Assembly (NCBI GenBank): GCA_024231905.1
Contig: JAAEQC010000059.1
Coordinates: 35,327 to 99,326 of the forward strand
Source of the DNA: a bacterium
GTDB taxonomy: Bacteria > Krumholzibacteriota > Krumholzibacteriia > LZORAL124-64-63
Direction of reading: 5' to 3'
Length of the DNA: 64,000 nt
Positions 34,189 through 45,669 of the stretch are shown piece by piece (the stretch's first letter is position 1; each line of letters begins with the position of its first letter). A program made the translations under genes and the position numbers. The notes below the pieces were generated by a model that had not been told where the DNA came from, did no database searches, and was given only the letters and a program-made list of their open reading frames with translations.

Positions 34189-34883
34189 ATGAATGGACCG
34201 GAGCGGCATCCACTTCCCCCCGTGATCATCGGTCTGGCCGGTGGCTCGGGCTCGGGCAAGACCACGGTGGCCTACCGCCTGCGCGAATCCTTTCCCGGCC
34301 GCACCATCCAGATCATCCACCACGACTCCTACTATCACGACAGCTCCCACCTGCCCATGGAGCGGCGCCTGGAGGTCAACTACGACCACCCGGGTGCCTT
34401 CGATACGGAACTCCTGGTCGAGCACCTGGAGACCCTGCGCCGGGGCGAAGCCATCGAAGTACCCCAGTACGACTACTCGACCCACAGCCGCCGCCCGGAG
34501 GCGACCCTGGTCGAGCCGGCGCACATCGTCTTCGTGGAAGGGATCCTCGTGCTGGAGTCGGCCTCCCTGCGCGACCTGATGGACATCAGGCTGTACGTGG
34601 ACGTGGACGCCGACGAGCGCGTGCTGCGCCGCATGGCCCGGGACATCAGGGAACGCGGCCGGACCATGGAATCGGTGGTCGATCAGTACCTGGGCGTCGT
34701 CAAGCCCATGCACCTGCAGTTCTGCGCGCCGAGCAAGCGCTACGCCCACCTCATCATTCCCGAGGGCGGGCACAACCAGGTGGCGGTGGACCTCATCGCC
34801 GCCAAGATCCAGGAAGTCTTCCACGAGCGTGACCGCCTGCACGACGCGGGTTGGAACGCCCAGCCCACACCCGGAGGCGAAAC

Positions 34884-34887
<4 letters not shown>
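34189..34887 (+). CDS. udk: Uridine kinase
   Basis: 232 residues. Phosphorylates uridine and cytidine with ATP or GTP in pyrimidine salvage. P-loop GGSGSGKT at residues 18-25, then HHDSYYHD, NYDHPGAFD and PQYDYSTHSR, which carry the uridine-binding residues, and VFVEGILVLES. Length fits the family. First gene of the salvage operon; its stop overlaps the hpt start by 4 nt (GTGA). The divergent NupC-type transporter would supply its substrate. Confidence 0.95.
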
Positions 34888-36940
<2,053 letters not shown>

Positions 36941-36983
36941 TCGCCGACCGGACGCCCTCGCGATCCGGCCAGGGAGGATTGAT

Positions 36984-37334
36984 GTGGGTTTCTGGGACTA
37001 CTGGGCACGCGCCCATCGCAACGCCCGGGCCATGGCCGCCGCCGTGGCCCTTTTTTCTGCCGCGGCCTTCATGGGAATCGTCCAGTGCCGGGAGGCGTCC
37101 GACCCCACGGTGAAGAACCTGCGGGAGATCGGCCTGCTGGTGAGCGTGGGCCAGGGCGCCGGCGACGCGACGATCCTGGGGCGGGTTGCCGTGGACACGG
37201 GCGACACGGTGGAATTGTGGCTGGCCGCGCCCTACCCGGAAGCGGGGCAGCGTGTGCCCCTGAAGGTGGAAGTCAAGCGCAGCGGCAAGCGCGTCTACTG
37301 GTTCGACGCCCACCGCTGGCTCACGGGCGAATAG
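36984..37334 (+). CDS. Small exported or membrane-anchored hypothetical protein
   Basis: 116 residues. The GTG at 36984 is chosen because AGGGAGG ends 6 nt upstream and the frame is in step with the long open stretch; an ATG at 36982 belongs to another frame. One hydrophobic segment at about 16-33 (AMAAAVALFSAAAFMGIV) with Cys35 after it, then a beta-rich, soluble domain ending in KRVYWFDAHRWLTGE. No known family recognised. 43 nt after guaB, perhaps cotranscribed. Its stop directly abuts the stop of the convergent ferredoxin-like gene. Confidence 0.6.
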   Translation: MGFWDYWARAHRNARAMAAAVALFSAAAFMGIVQCREASDPTVKNLREIGLLVSVGQGAGDATILGRVAVDTGDTVELWLAAPYPEAGQRVPLKVEVKRSGKRVYWFDAHRWLTGE

Positions 37335-38099
37335 TTACAGCCATTCCTCGTCGAAGACGTCGCCCTGGAGGGACATGACCATCCGCTTGACCGGCACATT
37401 GCGCTTGGCCTGCTCCGCTGCCTCACGCGCTACGCCGGCCAACCCGCTGCAGCAAGGCACTTCCATGATGAGCACCGTGAGCGTATCGATGCCGCCGGCG
37501 TCGATCATGGCCGTCAGCTTCTGGCGGTAGGCGTCCTGGCTGTGGTCCAGCTTAGGGCAGGCGATGGCCAGGGCCTTGCCCGCCAGGTGCGTGGGATGGA
37601 ATTCGCCCGAGGCGAAGGCGGCGCAGTCGGCGGCCAGCAGCAGGTTGGCGCCCTTGAGGAACGGCGCCGTGGGCGGGATCAGGTGGAGCTGCACCGGCCA
37701 CTGCCTGAGGGCCGAGTCCGCAGGGACGTCCGGACCGGGGGCGGTCACGGGCGCTGGCTGGGGGGCGAACTGCCGGATCTGGGAACCGGGGCAACTGCCG
37801 GCCGGGGGCATATTCGGGATGGTGGGCGGCGCGGGCTTCGGTTCGCCGGCGTCGTGAGCCTGGCCCAGGTGTTCGGCCACCGCTTCCTCGTCGAACGCGT
37901 CGGCGGCCCGTTCCTCCACCGTGATGGCGCCCTGGGGGCACTCGCCCAGACAGGCGCCCAGGCCGTCGCAGAGGTTGTCGGCCAGTAACTTGGCCTTGCC
38001 GTCGATGATCTTGATGGCGCCCTCGGCACAACTCGGTACGCAGTCGCCGCAGCCGTCGCAGAGTTCCTCGTCGATGTGAACGATCTTGCGCACGCTCAT
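37335..38099 (-). CDS. [4Fe-4S] ferredoxin-domain protein with extra C-terminal domain
   Basis: 254 residues. N-terminal ferredoxin fold: CDGCGDCVPSC supplies four Cys of a first cluster, followed by a typical EGAIKIIDGKAKL. The second motif CDGLGACLGEC-PQGA lacks the second Cys (Leu instead). A Pro-rich linker (about 85-125) leads to a domain with ANLLLAADCAAFA, ALAIACPKLDH and IMEVPCCSGL, whose Cys residues could bind another metal site. Similar proteins occur in strict or facultative anaerobes as electron carriers of unknown partner. GGGAG precedes the ATG. The promoter contains a palindrome. Confidence 0.75.
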   Translation of the reverse strand: MSVRKIVHIDEELCDGCGDCVPSCAEGAIKIIDGKAKLLADNLCDGLGACLGECPQGAITVEERAADAFDEEAVAEHLGQAHDAGEPKPAPPTIPNMPPAGSCPGSQIRQFAPQPAPVTAPGPDVPADSALRQWPVQLHLIPPTAPFLKGANLLLAADCAAFASGEFHPTHLAGKALAIACPKLDHSQDAYRQKLTAMIDAGGIDTLTVLIMEVPCCSGLAGVAREAAEQAKRNVPVKRMVMSLQGDVFDEEWL

Positions 38100-38129
38100 G
38101 GCCCACTCCCGAGTGTCTGAAAGCCGGTC

Positions 38130-38159
38130 CTTATAAAACGGACAATCTTGTCCTGAAAA
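38130..38159 (-). promoter_or_regulatory. Promoter with palindromic operator upstream of ferredoxin-like gene
   Basis: On the - strand TTTTCA (38159-38154), 18 nt, TATAAG (38135-38130). Between them lies a perfect palindrome GGACAA-TC-TTGTCC at 38140-38153. Its position between the -35 and -10 boxes fits a repressor or redox-sensing regulator site. Confidence 0.5.
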
Positions 38160-38198
38160 TGATAGATCCCCGCATACCCTGGCGCAAGATCCTTGGTG

Positions 38199-38692
38199 TC
38201 AAAAAAAGTCCGGGGCCCCTGGAGGCCCCAGATTTCTCGTGGCGGTGGGTCCTGTTGTCTTCAGCGCGTCCTGGTCCATGACCGAGAGCGCCACGTAGAG
38301 CCGGTTGGTGGCCGCCGGGTGGTACCAAGCCATGTCCTGGCGTCCGTCCCCGTCGAAATCACCGGTCAGCAGCTGGTACTGGTCACAGGTCTCGCCCGAC
38401 GGGTGCTCCATGTCCAGGGGTGTGAACAGAAAGCCTGAGCGGCGGGTGCTGAGGCCCACGTAGACGGTGTTGACCAGGTTGGTGCGACGGTTGAAGACCA
38501 GGTCCTGCATGCCGTCGCCGTCCAGGTCGCCCACGAAGGCCTCGTAGCCGGTCCATCCTTCGGCCGGGGTCGCCGGGTGGGAGATGGGGCCGTGGACTGC
38601 TCCGCGGTCTGGGTGAAGAAGTCGTTGAGGTTGCCCGAGCGGATGACGGCCTGGGTGGCTTCGGCCGGACCACCGATGGAGGTCTTGATCAT
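38199..38692 (-). pseudogene. FG-GAP/VCBS repeat protein remnant, frameshifted
   Basis: On the - strand, the frame from 38692 (MIKTSIGGPAEATQAVIRSG, FFTQTAEQSTAPSPT) continues sensibly only in another frame after about 38575, where HPATPAEGWTGYEAFVGDLDGDG begins. The second part has two FG-GAP-like units (GDLDGDGMQDLVFN and GDFDGDGRQDMAWY), normally calcium-binding loops in beta-propellers. There is no signal peptide or clear ribosome binding site. The remnant is therefore short, truncated at the 5' side and broken. It ends in an intact intrinsic terminator. A sequencing error at the shift is the alternative. Confidence 0.6.
38201..38229 (-). terminator. Intrinsic terminator after FG-GAP remnant
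   Basis: GGGGCC-TCCAGG-GGCCCC stem at 38229-38212 read on the - strand, followed by CGGAC and seven T (38207-38201). The T-run overlaps the stop codon of the remnant. Confidence 0.7.
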
Positions 38693-38748
38693 CCCATGTC
38701 ACCGGGAAGCATCCGGCCTTCTGGGGAATCCCGGGAAACAATTGGCCA

Positions 38749-38765
38749 TGGCACACGCTTTGCGG
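38749..38765 (+). promoter_or_regulatory. Sigma-54 promoter of the giant-protein operon
   Basis: TGGCAC (38749-38754), 5 nt, TTGCGG (38760-38765). The GG and GC elements are spaced as in the -24/-12 consensus. It lies 134 nt upstream of the 2256-residue protein start, on the correct strand, and resembles the site at 50168. Confidence 0.75.
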
Positions 38766-38898
38766 CCGCTGACCTTCGATGGAAAGAACACGGCGGAATC
38801 GGCCCCTGCGGGGCGTTTCGCGGCCATGCCGCAAGGCAGGTTGCACGGTCCCGCCGGTGGAAGATGGCAAAACCCATCAAGCGAGGCAGTGGCGCGTG

Positions 38899-41800
38899 AT
38901 GAAGCGAATCGAAAGTATGCGATTTCTGGCGCTGGCGATCCTGGTCCTGACGGCGGCGGGTGCGACCGAGGTCCTGGCCTTCGATCACCTGGAGATCACC
39001 GTCGTCAATCCTCACCTGGTGGCCGGCCGTCCGGCCGTCACCGTGGAGACGGATTTCAGCGTGAACGTGCGCGCGGTGAACGCCGACGGTTCCACCGACG
39101 TGAACGCCGACTTCATCCATGCCCAGCTCAGTTCGCCGGACGTGGCCGCGATCCTGCCCGGCGCACAGTACCTCTCCGGCGGCGAGTACCAGTTCGACAA
39201 CGTGCGCTTCCTGGCCGACGGCCAGCCGGTGCGCCTGCGTGTGGTGGACGCCGACGACGGCTCCGTACCCGCAGCGGACGTTGAGATCAACTGCTACAAC
39301 TACGTGCACCATTTCGACCTGGGGATCCCTGGCGGCGACAAGTACGTGAACCAAGCTGTTGCCGTGTCCATCACCGCCCGGGACGCCGCGGGCGTGGCGG
39401 TCCTGAACTTCCGCGACGATGTGACCCTCTCGGCCCTGGTAGGCCATTTCCCCACCGGTCCGACCGCCCCCGTCAGCGGCGGCGACTTCGCCCTCGGCGT
39501 GGCCACCGTGCCGGTCACCTTCTGGGGCACCGATCCGGTCACCCGCGAGAACGTGCTGACGGCCGTGAACTCCCTGGTCTATCCGGGCCAGGCCGCTGCG
39601 GCCGAGGGCTCGGCCACGGTCACGCCCCTGCATCCCGGACCCCTGGACGGCGTGGTGCTGCTGCTACCCGGCGAGACCCTCACCCCGGGCGTGAGTCCCG
39701 GCAAGAGCGGTACGCCCAGCAGCCAGACCTCGGGCCAGAACTTCGGCGGCATCGATGTCTACGCCACGGACCAGCACTGGAATCCCGTGGAGGGCGGCGG
39801 CCTGCCCGGCCTCGCCTGGGCCAGTGACGATCCTGCCGGCGGCGTGGTGCTGCCGGTGGGCGGCGCCATGGGGGGCAACCCCGAGTCCGCCCTGGACGCG
39901 ACCCTGATCCGTTCCGGCACGACCCGCGTGACCGTCACCGCCAGCGGCGCCGTCAGCGGCACCAGCCGCAGCGACGTGGTCATCAATCCCCAGGGACTGG
40001 ATCACTTCGAGTTCGATACGGGCGTGTGGAATCCCGCCGATCCCCAGGTGACGACGATCCCCTTCAACATGCGGATCATCGCCCGGGACGCGGCCGACAA
40101 CGTCTTCCCCCTGAACGGTGCGGTGAGCCTGCGCGTGCGCATCGGCGCCGCCGACGAGTCCGCCGACTACATCATCACCAACAATTCCACCTTCGTGGAC
40201 GGACGCCTGGACGCCCTGGTGCAGGTCACCAAGCGCGGCTTCAGCGCCTACCTGATCGTGGACGCGGGCGTGGTCGGCACTTCGCCGGCCTTCCAGGTCA
40301 ACGCGGGCCCCTGTGAGAAGATCCTCATGAGCTTCCCGGGCGAGACCTGGGTCAATGGCCTGAACGACGAGAACTTCAGCGGCAACCAGGGCGCGCCCAA
40401 CCCGGTCACCGCCGGCGACGTCATCGCCGACATGGATATCCGCCCGGTGGACCGCTACAACAACCTGGCCCCCGGCAGCCGCAACGTGACCTTCAGCTGT
40501 CCCTCGGGCTGGTTCGAACTGCCCGACTATCCGGGCAACGTCATTACCATCAACAACGCCACCAGCGCGCGGGTGGTGCTGCGCTCGGCGGACCAGGCCC
40601 AGTACCTGCGGGCCGAGTCGAGCGGCATCGACCCCAACGATTCCAGTCCCGTCCAGGTCTCTCCCGACGTCTACGCCCGCATGGTCGTGGAGGCCCCGGG
40701 TGAAACCCTCGATCCGGGCATCTTCGACGCCATCGAGGACGACGGCAAGGTGGGTGACGCCTCGGTGCAGGACGCCGGCGTGCCTTTCGACGTGCGTGTC
40801 TACGCCACCGACGCCTACTGGAATCCGGTCAGCGACCAGGACGCGGCCCTGCCCGTGGACATGGACTTCTCCAGCAGCGACATCTCCGCCGTGCTGCCGG
40901 TCAACCCCCAGTCCATCGCCGACAACAATGGCGACTTCCAGGTCACGCTCATCACGCTGGCCGACCCCAACCACCAGACCGTGCGCGTGGACGACAACGC
41001 CGGACCGACCGGCGCCTTCGCCTCGATTCCGGTGAAGGCCGGCGTCATCGACCACTTCGACATCGGTATCAACAACCGCACCAACCCCACGCCCACGGAC
41101 GTGCTCGCGGACATTCCCGACCACCGGGCCGGCTCCCTGCTGCCCAACGTGACGGTGGTGGCGCGGGACGTCTTCGGCAACCATGTGGGGGACTACACCG
41201 AGGACATCACCCTATACGTGAACCACGGCACGGGGATCCTCAATCCGGTGACGGTGGACATGGGCGCCGGCCTGGGCAGCGGCACCTACCAGGGCTGCTG
41301 GCGCGGACCCATCCAGATCACTCGCACCGGGACCGACGTACGGCTCTTCGCCCGCGAGGACACCTACGCCAACACCGACAGCAGCAACGTCTTCACCGTC
41401 TTCGCGGCGGCCCAGGATTACGCCGACCTGGTGATCCTGCTGCCCGGCGAGACCCACACCCCGGGCATCGCGCCCGGTAAGGTGGGCACGCCCCTGCCAG
41501 TGGTGGCCGGCGACCCGCTGGTGGCCACGGTCATCGCCACGGACGCCTGGTGGAACCAGGTGTCGGTGCAGCCGCAGATCCACTTCACCAGCGACAACTA
41601 TTTCCAGATGATCACGGCCAACGACACGCCGTTGGACCCGGACGGCACCGGCTCCTTCGATCTCTTCCTGCGCACGGCCACGACCCATGCCCTCACGGCC
41701 GCGGATCTGATCCAGCCCGCCATCGCCGACACGAGCCCGGTGGAAGCCACCGCCGGCGTCTTCGACCGTCTGATGGTGCTGCTGCCCGGCGAGGCGGCCC

Positions 41801-44800
41801 AGCCCGGCGGGCCCGAGCCCGACGGTAAGATCGGTTCGCCCATCGCCCAGACCGCCAGCCTCGAGTTCGACGTGCGCGTGCGGGCGGTGGACCAGTTCTG
41901 GAACCAGGTGAACAACGGTTCCGAGCACGTGTGGATCGCCTCCAGCGACGAGTCCATCACGCCCACGAATCCCCTGAACAACGGGCAACAGCTGGTGGCC
42001 GGCGAGCTCACCATGCCCCTCTTCCTGGTCTCCACGGGCTTCGTCACCCTGGCCGGCACCGCCCTGGACAACACGGACCTCACGGGCCAGCAGGTCACGG
42101 TGGAAGTGCAGCAGGGCGCCACCTACCGCATCACCACTCCGGCCACGGCCTACGTGGGACCGCCCCAGACCTTCAGCTTCGACGTGAGCCTGGTGGACGA
42201 GAACGGCGACCCCATGCCCACGGCCAACAACTGGTTCAACGTGCATGCCCTGCGCAGTAACCTGGAACCTGCCAGCAGCACCCTGTTGATCACCAGCGGC
42301 CAGCTCTCCGGCGGCACCGTGACCATCGCGGGCCAGGCTTACGATACGGTCGAGGACATCGTCCTGCTGATCACCGACACGGCGGGCCGTTCGAGCTACA
42401 GTTCGACTATCACCATGCTGCCCAATGGGTTGGAGTACGTGGTGACCGTAGATACGGCCGAGCCGCCGCGGGTGGGACCGCCGGCGACGTTCCCGGTCTC
42501 GGTGGCCCTGCGTGACGTGGACACCCACACCATCGTGGACGAGGACCGGCGCCTGGACGTGGCCGTCATGTCCGCCCTGGGCGGCCCGGGCCTGGGCACC
42601 GTCGGCACCACGGCCCAGCGCCTGGACCACGGCGTCATCAGCTTCCAACAGACCTACACCCGCGCCGAGAACATCTACGTGACGGTGACGGACACCACCG
42701 GCCTGGCGGGTTCGAGCCCGGTCTTCGCCATCCTGGCCGACGGCTACAAGCGCTTGCAGATCGTGGCGCCGGGCGAGGCCACCGAGTCGGGCATCCCGGC
42801 CTACGAGGCCACGGGTAAGAGCGGCACACCGGACGTCCAGCGCTCGGGCGAGCTCTTCCCGGTGACCGTGCGTGCAGTGGACCAGTACTGGAACCTGGCC
42901 GACACTACCAACACGGGCGTCCTGCGCCTGGTGGCCAGCGACAACAGCTTCGCCGACCCGGGCAATCCCCAGGAGAATTTCGTCCCCTTCGTGAACGGGC
43001 GCCGCACCTTCAACGGCTACCTCACGGATGAGGGCACCGTCTCGGTGACCGTTTACGACGAGGACAACCTGGCCAGGCCGTCCCAGTCGGCCCACATCCC
43101 GGTAGACCCGCCCTACGAATACGAGATCACGGTCCCGGCCACGGCCTCCACGGGGCCGGTGCCCGGCTTCCAGATCACCATCAAGCTGGTGGACCCGGTG
43201 ACGAGTAACGTGGTGCCCACGGCCATGAACCGCGTGTACCTGACGCCGCTGCTGCCCAACCGGGGCGCGGCCAACGGCACCCTCGGCGTGGATGCGGCCC
43301 AGCTGGTGGGCGGCGTGGTGGTGCTCAACGCCCAGAGCTACAGCACGGTCGAGGACATCATCATCCGCGTAACCGACGACTTCGGGCGCGAGGCCTTCAG
43401 CGGCGTCATCGCCATGGACAGCGGCGGCCTCTACTTCTCCGTGTCGATTCCCGACTCGGCGGTGGTCGGCCCGCCCGAGACCTTCCCCCTGGTGGTCGAG
43501 CTGCTGGACAGCAACACCGGCGAGCGGGTCACGACCCAGGACCGTCTCTTCAACATCGCGGTCATGAGCGCGCAGACCGGCCTGGCCGGCACCGGCGCCG
43601 TGGAGGTCAGCCAGGGCATCCTGGCCGGCGGCGCCCAGACCATTCACCAGGCCTACAGTGCGGCCGAGGACATCTTCTTCGAAGTGGCCGACACCACGGG
43701 CATCACCGGCATCAGCAACACCTGCCGCATGCTGGCCGACGGGTTCAAGCGCATCCAGTTGGTGGCTCCCGGCGAGGCGCCGCAGCCCGGCGCCCTGACC
43801 GGCGACGGCAAGGACGGCGAGCCTCTCACCCAGCAGGCCGAGGTGCCGTTCATGCTCACCGCGCGCGCGGTGGACCAGTACTGGAACCTGGCGGACTCCG
43901 TGTCCACCGGGATCATCACCCTCAGCAGCTCCGGCAGCCAGTTGGACCTGGTCGATCCGGCCGACGCGGGCGCGCCGTTCATCAACGGCAGCCGCGACAT
44001 CGAGGTCGTGCTCGGCAACCCGGGCGTGGTGGCCGTCTTCGCCACCGATCCCGCCCACGCCACCGTGAGCTCCGGCCGGGTGGACATCCCGGTCAACGAG
44101 GCCGAATACGAGATCATCCTGCCGGATCCGCCCACGGTGACCGCCGGCCCCCCGTCGACCTTCACCCTCACGGTGCGCCTGGTGAACCCGGAGACGGGCG
44201 AGCGTATCGACGCGGGCGGCGACTTCGAGATGGCCGCCCTGCTGCCCGACCGCAGCGGCGCCCACGACGCCCTGGGTATCACCCAGGGCACCCTGGTGGC
44301 GGGCGAGGCCGTGATCAGCGGCCAGCACTACGCCACCAGCGAGCAGATCGTCGTGCGGGTTCGCGACGACCGCGACCGCGAAGCCTTCAGCGAGGTGCTG
44401 ACGGTGGTGCCCGAGGGCGTGCGCTACGCCGTCGTGACGCCGGACACGGTCATCGCCGGCCGTCCCTTCGAGATGTCCATCCAGCGTGTGGACATCGTCA
44501 CCGGCCAGCTGGTGACCAGCGACGACCGCAACTTCACCCTGCGCGCCTTCAGCGGCAACTCGCCGCGTCCGGACTTCAGCCTTTCGCCGGCCGGCATCCT
44601 GGCCGACACCGTAGGCACGACCGTGGACGGCATGCGCATCTTCGCCAGCCAGAGCTACGACCGGGCCGAGAACATCTACCTGCGGGTGGAGGACACCTCG
44701 GGCGAGCAGGCCTACGGTGACGTGATCGTCGTGCTGCCCGCCCCGGCGGCCCGGGTGGACATGTGGGTCGAGGACATCCCCGGCCACCTCCTGGACCGGC

Positions 44801-45669
44801 CCCTGCGACCGGACGAGGCGGTCGTGGTCCACGTGCGGGCCACCGACGACGTGGGCAACCCCGTCCAGGCGGTGGACCTGACCGTGGACGTGGTCGACGG
44901 CGACGGCGCCCTGGGCAGTGCCAAACACAGCAGCTTCACCATGGTGGCCGACGTGACCGGCGGCGGCAGCGTGGAACTCTCGACCTACGAGTTCGCCACC
45001 CGGGACATCCGGTTGCAGGCCGTGAGCGGCGACCTCCTCTCACCGGTCCAGTTGCTGGACGTGGTGGGTCCGCCACGGACGACCCTGGCCATGGATCCGG
45101 ACGGCGCCGTGTTTCGCGACGGCTACTACGCCACCCCGACCACCGAGTTCACCCTGTTGGCGAGCACCGAGGACGCGGGCGGCATCCAGGCCATCTTCGT
45201 GGACGTGGACGTGATCGATCCGCCGCGGCCGGTGGATGTCTACACCGGACCGTTCACCCTGGCCGACCTCGGCGTGGACATCACCGCTCCGGGCGCCCAC
45301 GTCCTGCGCTTCTACGCCGAGGAGGCCAGCGGCGTGGTGGAGACCGTGCGCACCGTCACGGTGTACGCGGCGCGGGCCATGGACACCGACCGGGAGATCA
45401 CGAACCGGCCCAACCCGTTCAATCCGCGTGAGGGTCCGACCATGATCCTCTTCCGGGCCGTGCAAGACGGCACGGTGAACCTCGTCCTGTACGACCTCTA
45501 CGGCGACGTGGTCTTCAAGGAGCAGCTCAACGTGACCTCCGGCGAGCTGGTGCAATACCCCTGGCAGGGCCGCAACGGCAAGAACGACGTGGTGGCCAAC
45601 GGCGGCTATATCTGCCGCATCCACGGCGCGGGGTTGGACCTGCGTCGCAAGATCGCGGTGGTGAAATGA
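38899..45669 (+). CDS. Giant exported repeat protein with C-terminal FlgD-like module
   Basis: 2256 residues from ATG 38899, with signal peptide MKRIESMRFLALAILVLTAA...LAFD. Two kinds of repeat alternate. Type I, about 45 residues, has the pattern PGE-x-PG-GK-G-P-Q-F-V-A-D-YWN and occurs seven times (from about residues 253, 477, 595, 846, 959, 1287, 1620). Type II, about 105 residues, runs from VGPP-TF to YxxxExIxxxVxDxxG and occurs six times in three pairs (from about 1075, 1178, 1407, 1512, 1736, 1841). The last 90 residues are FlgD-like Ig (NRPNPFNP, then WQGRNGKNDVVANGGYICRI), a module common at the C-termini of exported proteins in FCB-related phyla. Probably a secreted or surface adhesin or structural protein. 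Stop overlaps the next start (ATGA). Confidence 0.85.
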   Translation: MKRIESMRFLALAILVLTAAGATEVLAFDHLEITVVNPHLVAGRPAVTVETDFSVNVRAVNADGSTDVNADFIHAQLSSPDVAAILPGAQYLSGGEYQFDNVRFLADGQPVRLRVVDADDGSVPAADVEINCYNYVHHFDLGIPGGDKYVNQAVAVSITARDAAGVAVLNFRDDVTLSALVGHFPTGPTAPVSGGDFALGVATVPVTFWGTDPVTRENVLTAVNSLVYPGQAAAAEGSATVTPLHPGPLDGVVLLLPGETLTPGVSPGKSGTPSSQTSGQNFGGIDVYATDQHWNPVEGGGLPGLAWASDDPAGGVVLPVGGAMGGNPESALDATLIRSGTTRVTVTASGAVSGTSRSDVVINPQGLDHFEFDTGVWNPADPQVTTIPFNMRIIARDAADNVFPLNGAVSLRVRIGAADESADYIITNNSTFVDGRLDALVQVTKRGFSAYLIVDAGVVGTSPAFQVNAGPCEKILMSFPGETWVNGLNDENFSGNQGAPNPVTAGDVIADMDIRPVDRYNNLAPGSRNVTFSCPSGWFELPDYPGNVITINNATSARVVLRSADQAQYLRAESSGIDPNDSSPVQVSPDVYARMVVEAPGETLDPGIFDAIEDDGKVGDASVQDAGVPFDVRVYATDAYWNPVSDQDAALPVDMDFSSSDISAVLPVNPQSIADNNGDFQVTLITLADPNHQTVRVDDNAGPTGAFASIPVKAGVIDHFDIGINNRTNPTPTDVLADIPDHRAGSLLPNVTVVARDVFGNHVGDYTEDITLYVNHGTGILNPVTVDMGAGLGSGTYQGCWRGPIQITRTGTDVRLFAREDTYANTDSSNVFTVFAAAQDYADLVILLPGETHTPGIAPGKVGTPLPVVAGDPLVATVIATDAWWNQVSVQPQIHFTSDNYFQMITANDTPLDPDGTGSFDLFLRTATTHALTAADLIQPAIADTSPVEATAGVFDRLMVLLPGEAAQPGGPEPDGKIGSPIAQTASLEFDVRVRAVDQFWNQVNNGSEHVWIASSDESITPTNPLNNGQQLVAGELTMPLFLVSTGFVTLAGTALDNTDLTGQQVTVEVQQGATYRITTPATAYVGPPQTFSFDVSLVDENGDPMPTANNWFNVHALRSNLEPASSTLLITSGQLSGGTVTIAGQAYDTVEDIVLLITDTAGRSSYSSTITMLPNGLEYVVTVDTAEPPRVGPPATFPVSVALRDVDTHTIVDEDRRLDVAVMSALGGPGLGTVGTTAQRLDHGVISFQQTYTRAENIYVTVTDTTGLAGSSPVFAILADGYKRLQIVAPGEATESGIPAYEATGKSGTPDVQRSGELFPVTVRAVDQYWNLADTTNTGVLRLVASDNSFADPGNPQENFVPFVNGRRTFNGYLTDEGTVSVTVYDEDNLARPSQSAHIPVDPPYEYEITVPATASTGPVPGFQITIKLVDPVTSNVVPTAMNRVYLTPLLPNRGAANGTLGVDAAQLVGGVVVLNAQSYSTVEDIIIRVTDDFGREAFSGVIAMDSGGLYFSVSIPDSAVVGPPETFPLVVELLDSNTGERVTTQDRLFNIAVMSAQTGLAGTGAVEVSQGILAGGAQTIHQAYSAAEDIFFEVADTTGITGISNTCRMLADGFKRIQLVAPGEAPQPGALTGDGKDGEPLTQQAEVPFMLTARAVDQYWNLADSVSTGIITLSSSGSQLDLVDPADAGAPFINGSRDIEVVLGNPGVVAVFATDPAHATVSSGRVDIPVNEAEYEIILPDPPTVTAGPPSTFTLTVRLVNPETGERIDAGGDFEMAALLPDRSGAHDALGITQGTLVAGEAVISGQHYATSEQIVVRVRDDRDREAFSEVLTVVPEGVRYAVVTPDTVIAGRPFEMSIQRVDIVTGQLVTSDDRNFTLRAFSGNSPRPDFSLSPAGILADTVGTTVDGMRIFASQSYDRAENIYLRVEDTSGEQAYGDVIVVLPAPAARVDMWVEDIPGHLLDRPLRPDEAVVVHVRATDDVGNPVQAVDLTVDVVDGDGALGSAKHSSFTMVADVTGGGSVELSTYEFATRDIRLQAVSGDLLSPVQLLDVVGPPRTTLAMDPDGAVFRDGYYATPTTEFTLLASTEDAGGIQAIFVDVDVIDPPRPVDVYTGPFTLADLGVDITAPGAHVLRFYAEEASGVVETVRTVTVYAARAMDTDREITNRPNPFNPREGPTMILFRAVQDGTVNLVLYDLYGDVVFKEQLNVTSGELVQYPWQGRNGKNDVVANGGYICRIHGAGLDLRRKIAVVK

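Noticed and set aside
34065..34265. N-terminal extension of the nucleoside transporter frame to 34265
   Set aside because: It would cross both divergent promoters and the start of udk; the TTG at 34064 has a good Shine-Dalgarno and begins the first membrane helix.
36982..37060. ATG at 36982 as start of the small membrane protein
   Set aside because: It belongs to another frame without similarity to a signal or membrane segment; GTG 36984 keeps the long open frame.
37335..37360. Terminator between the abutting small membrane protein and ferredoxin-like genes
   Set aside because: The two stops directly touch and no stem-loop with T-run is present.
38899..45669. Tandem repeats that might be taken for a CRISPR or phase-variable array
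   Set aside because: The repeats are in frame, long and diverged, and encode protein domains; no short identical direct repeats with spacers exist.
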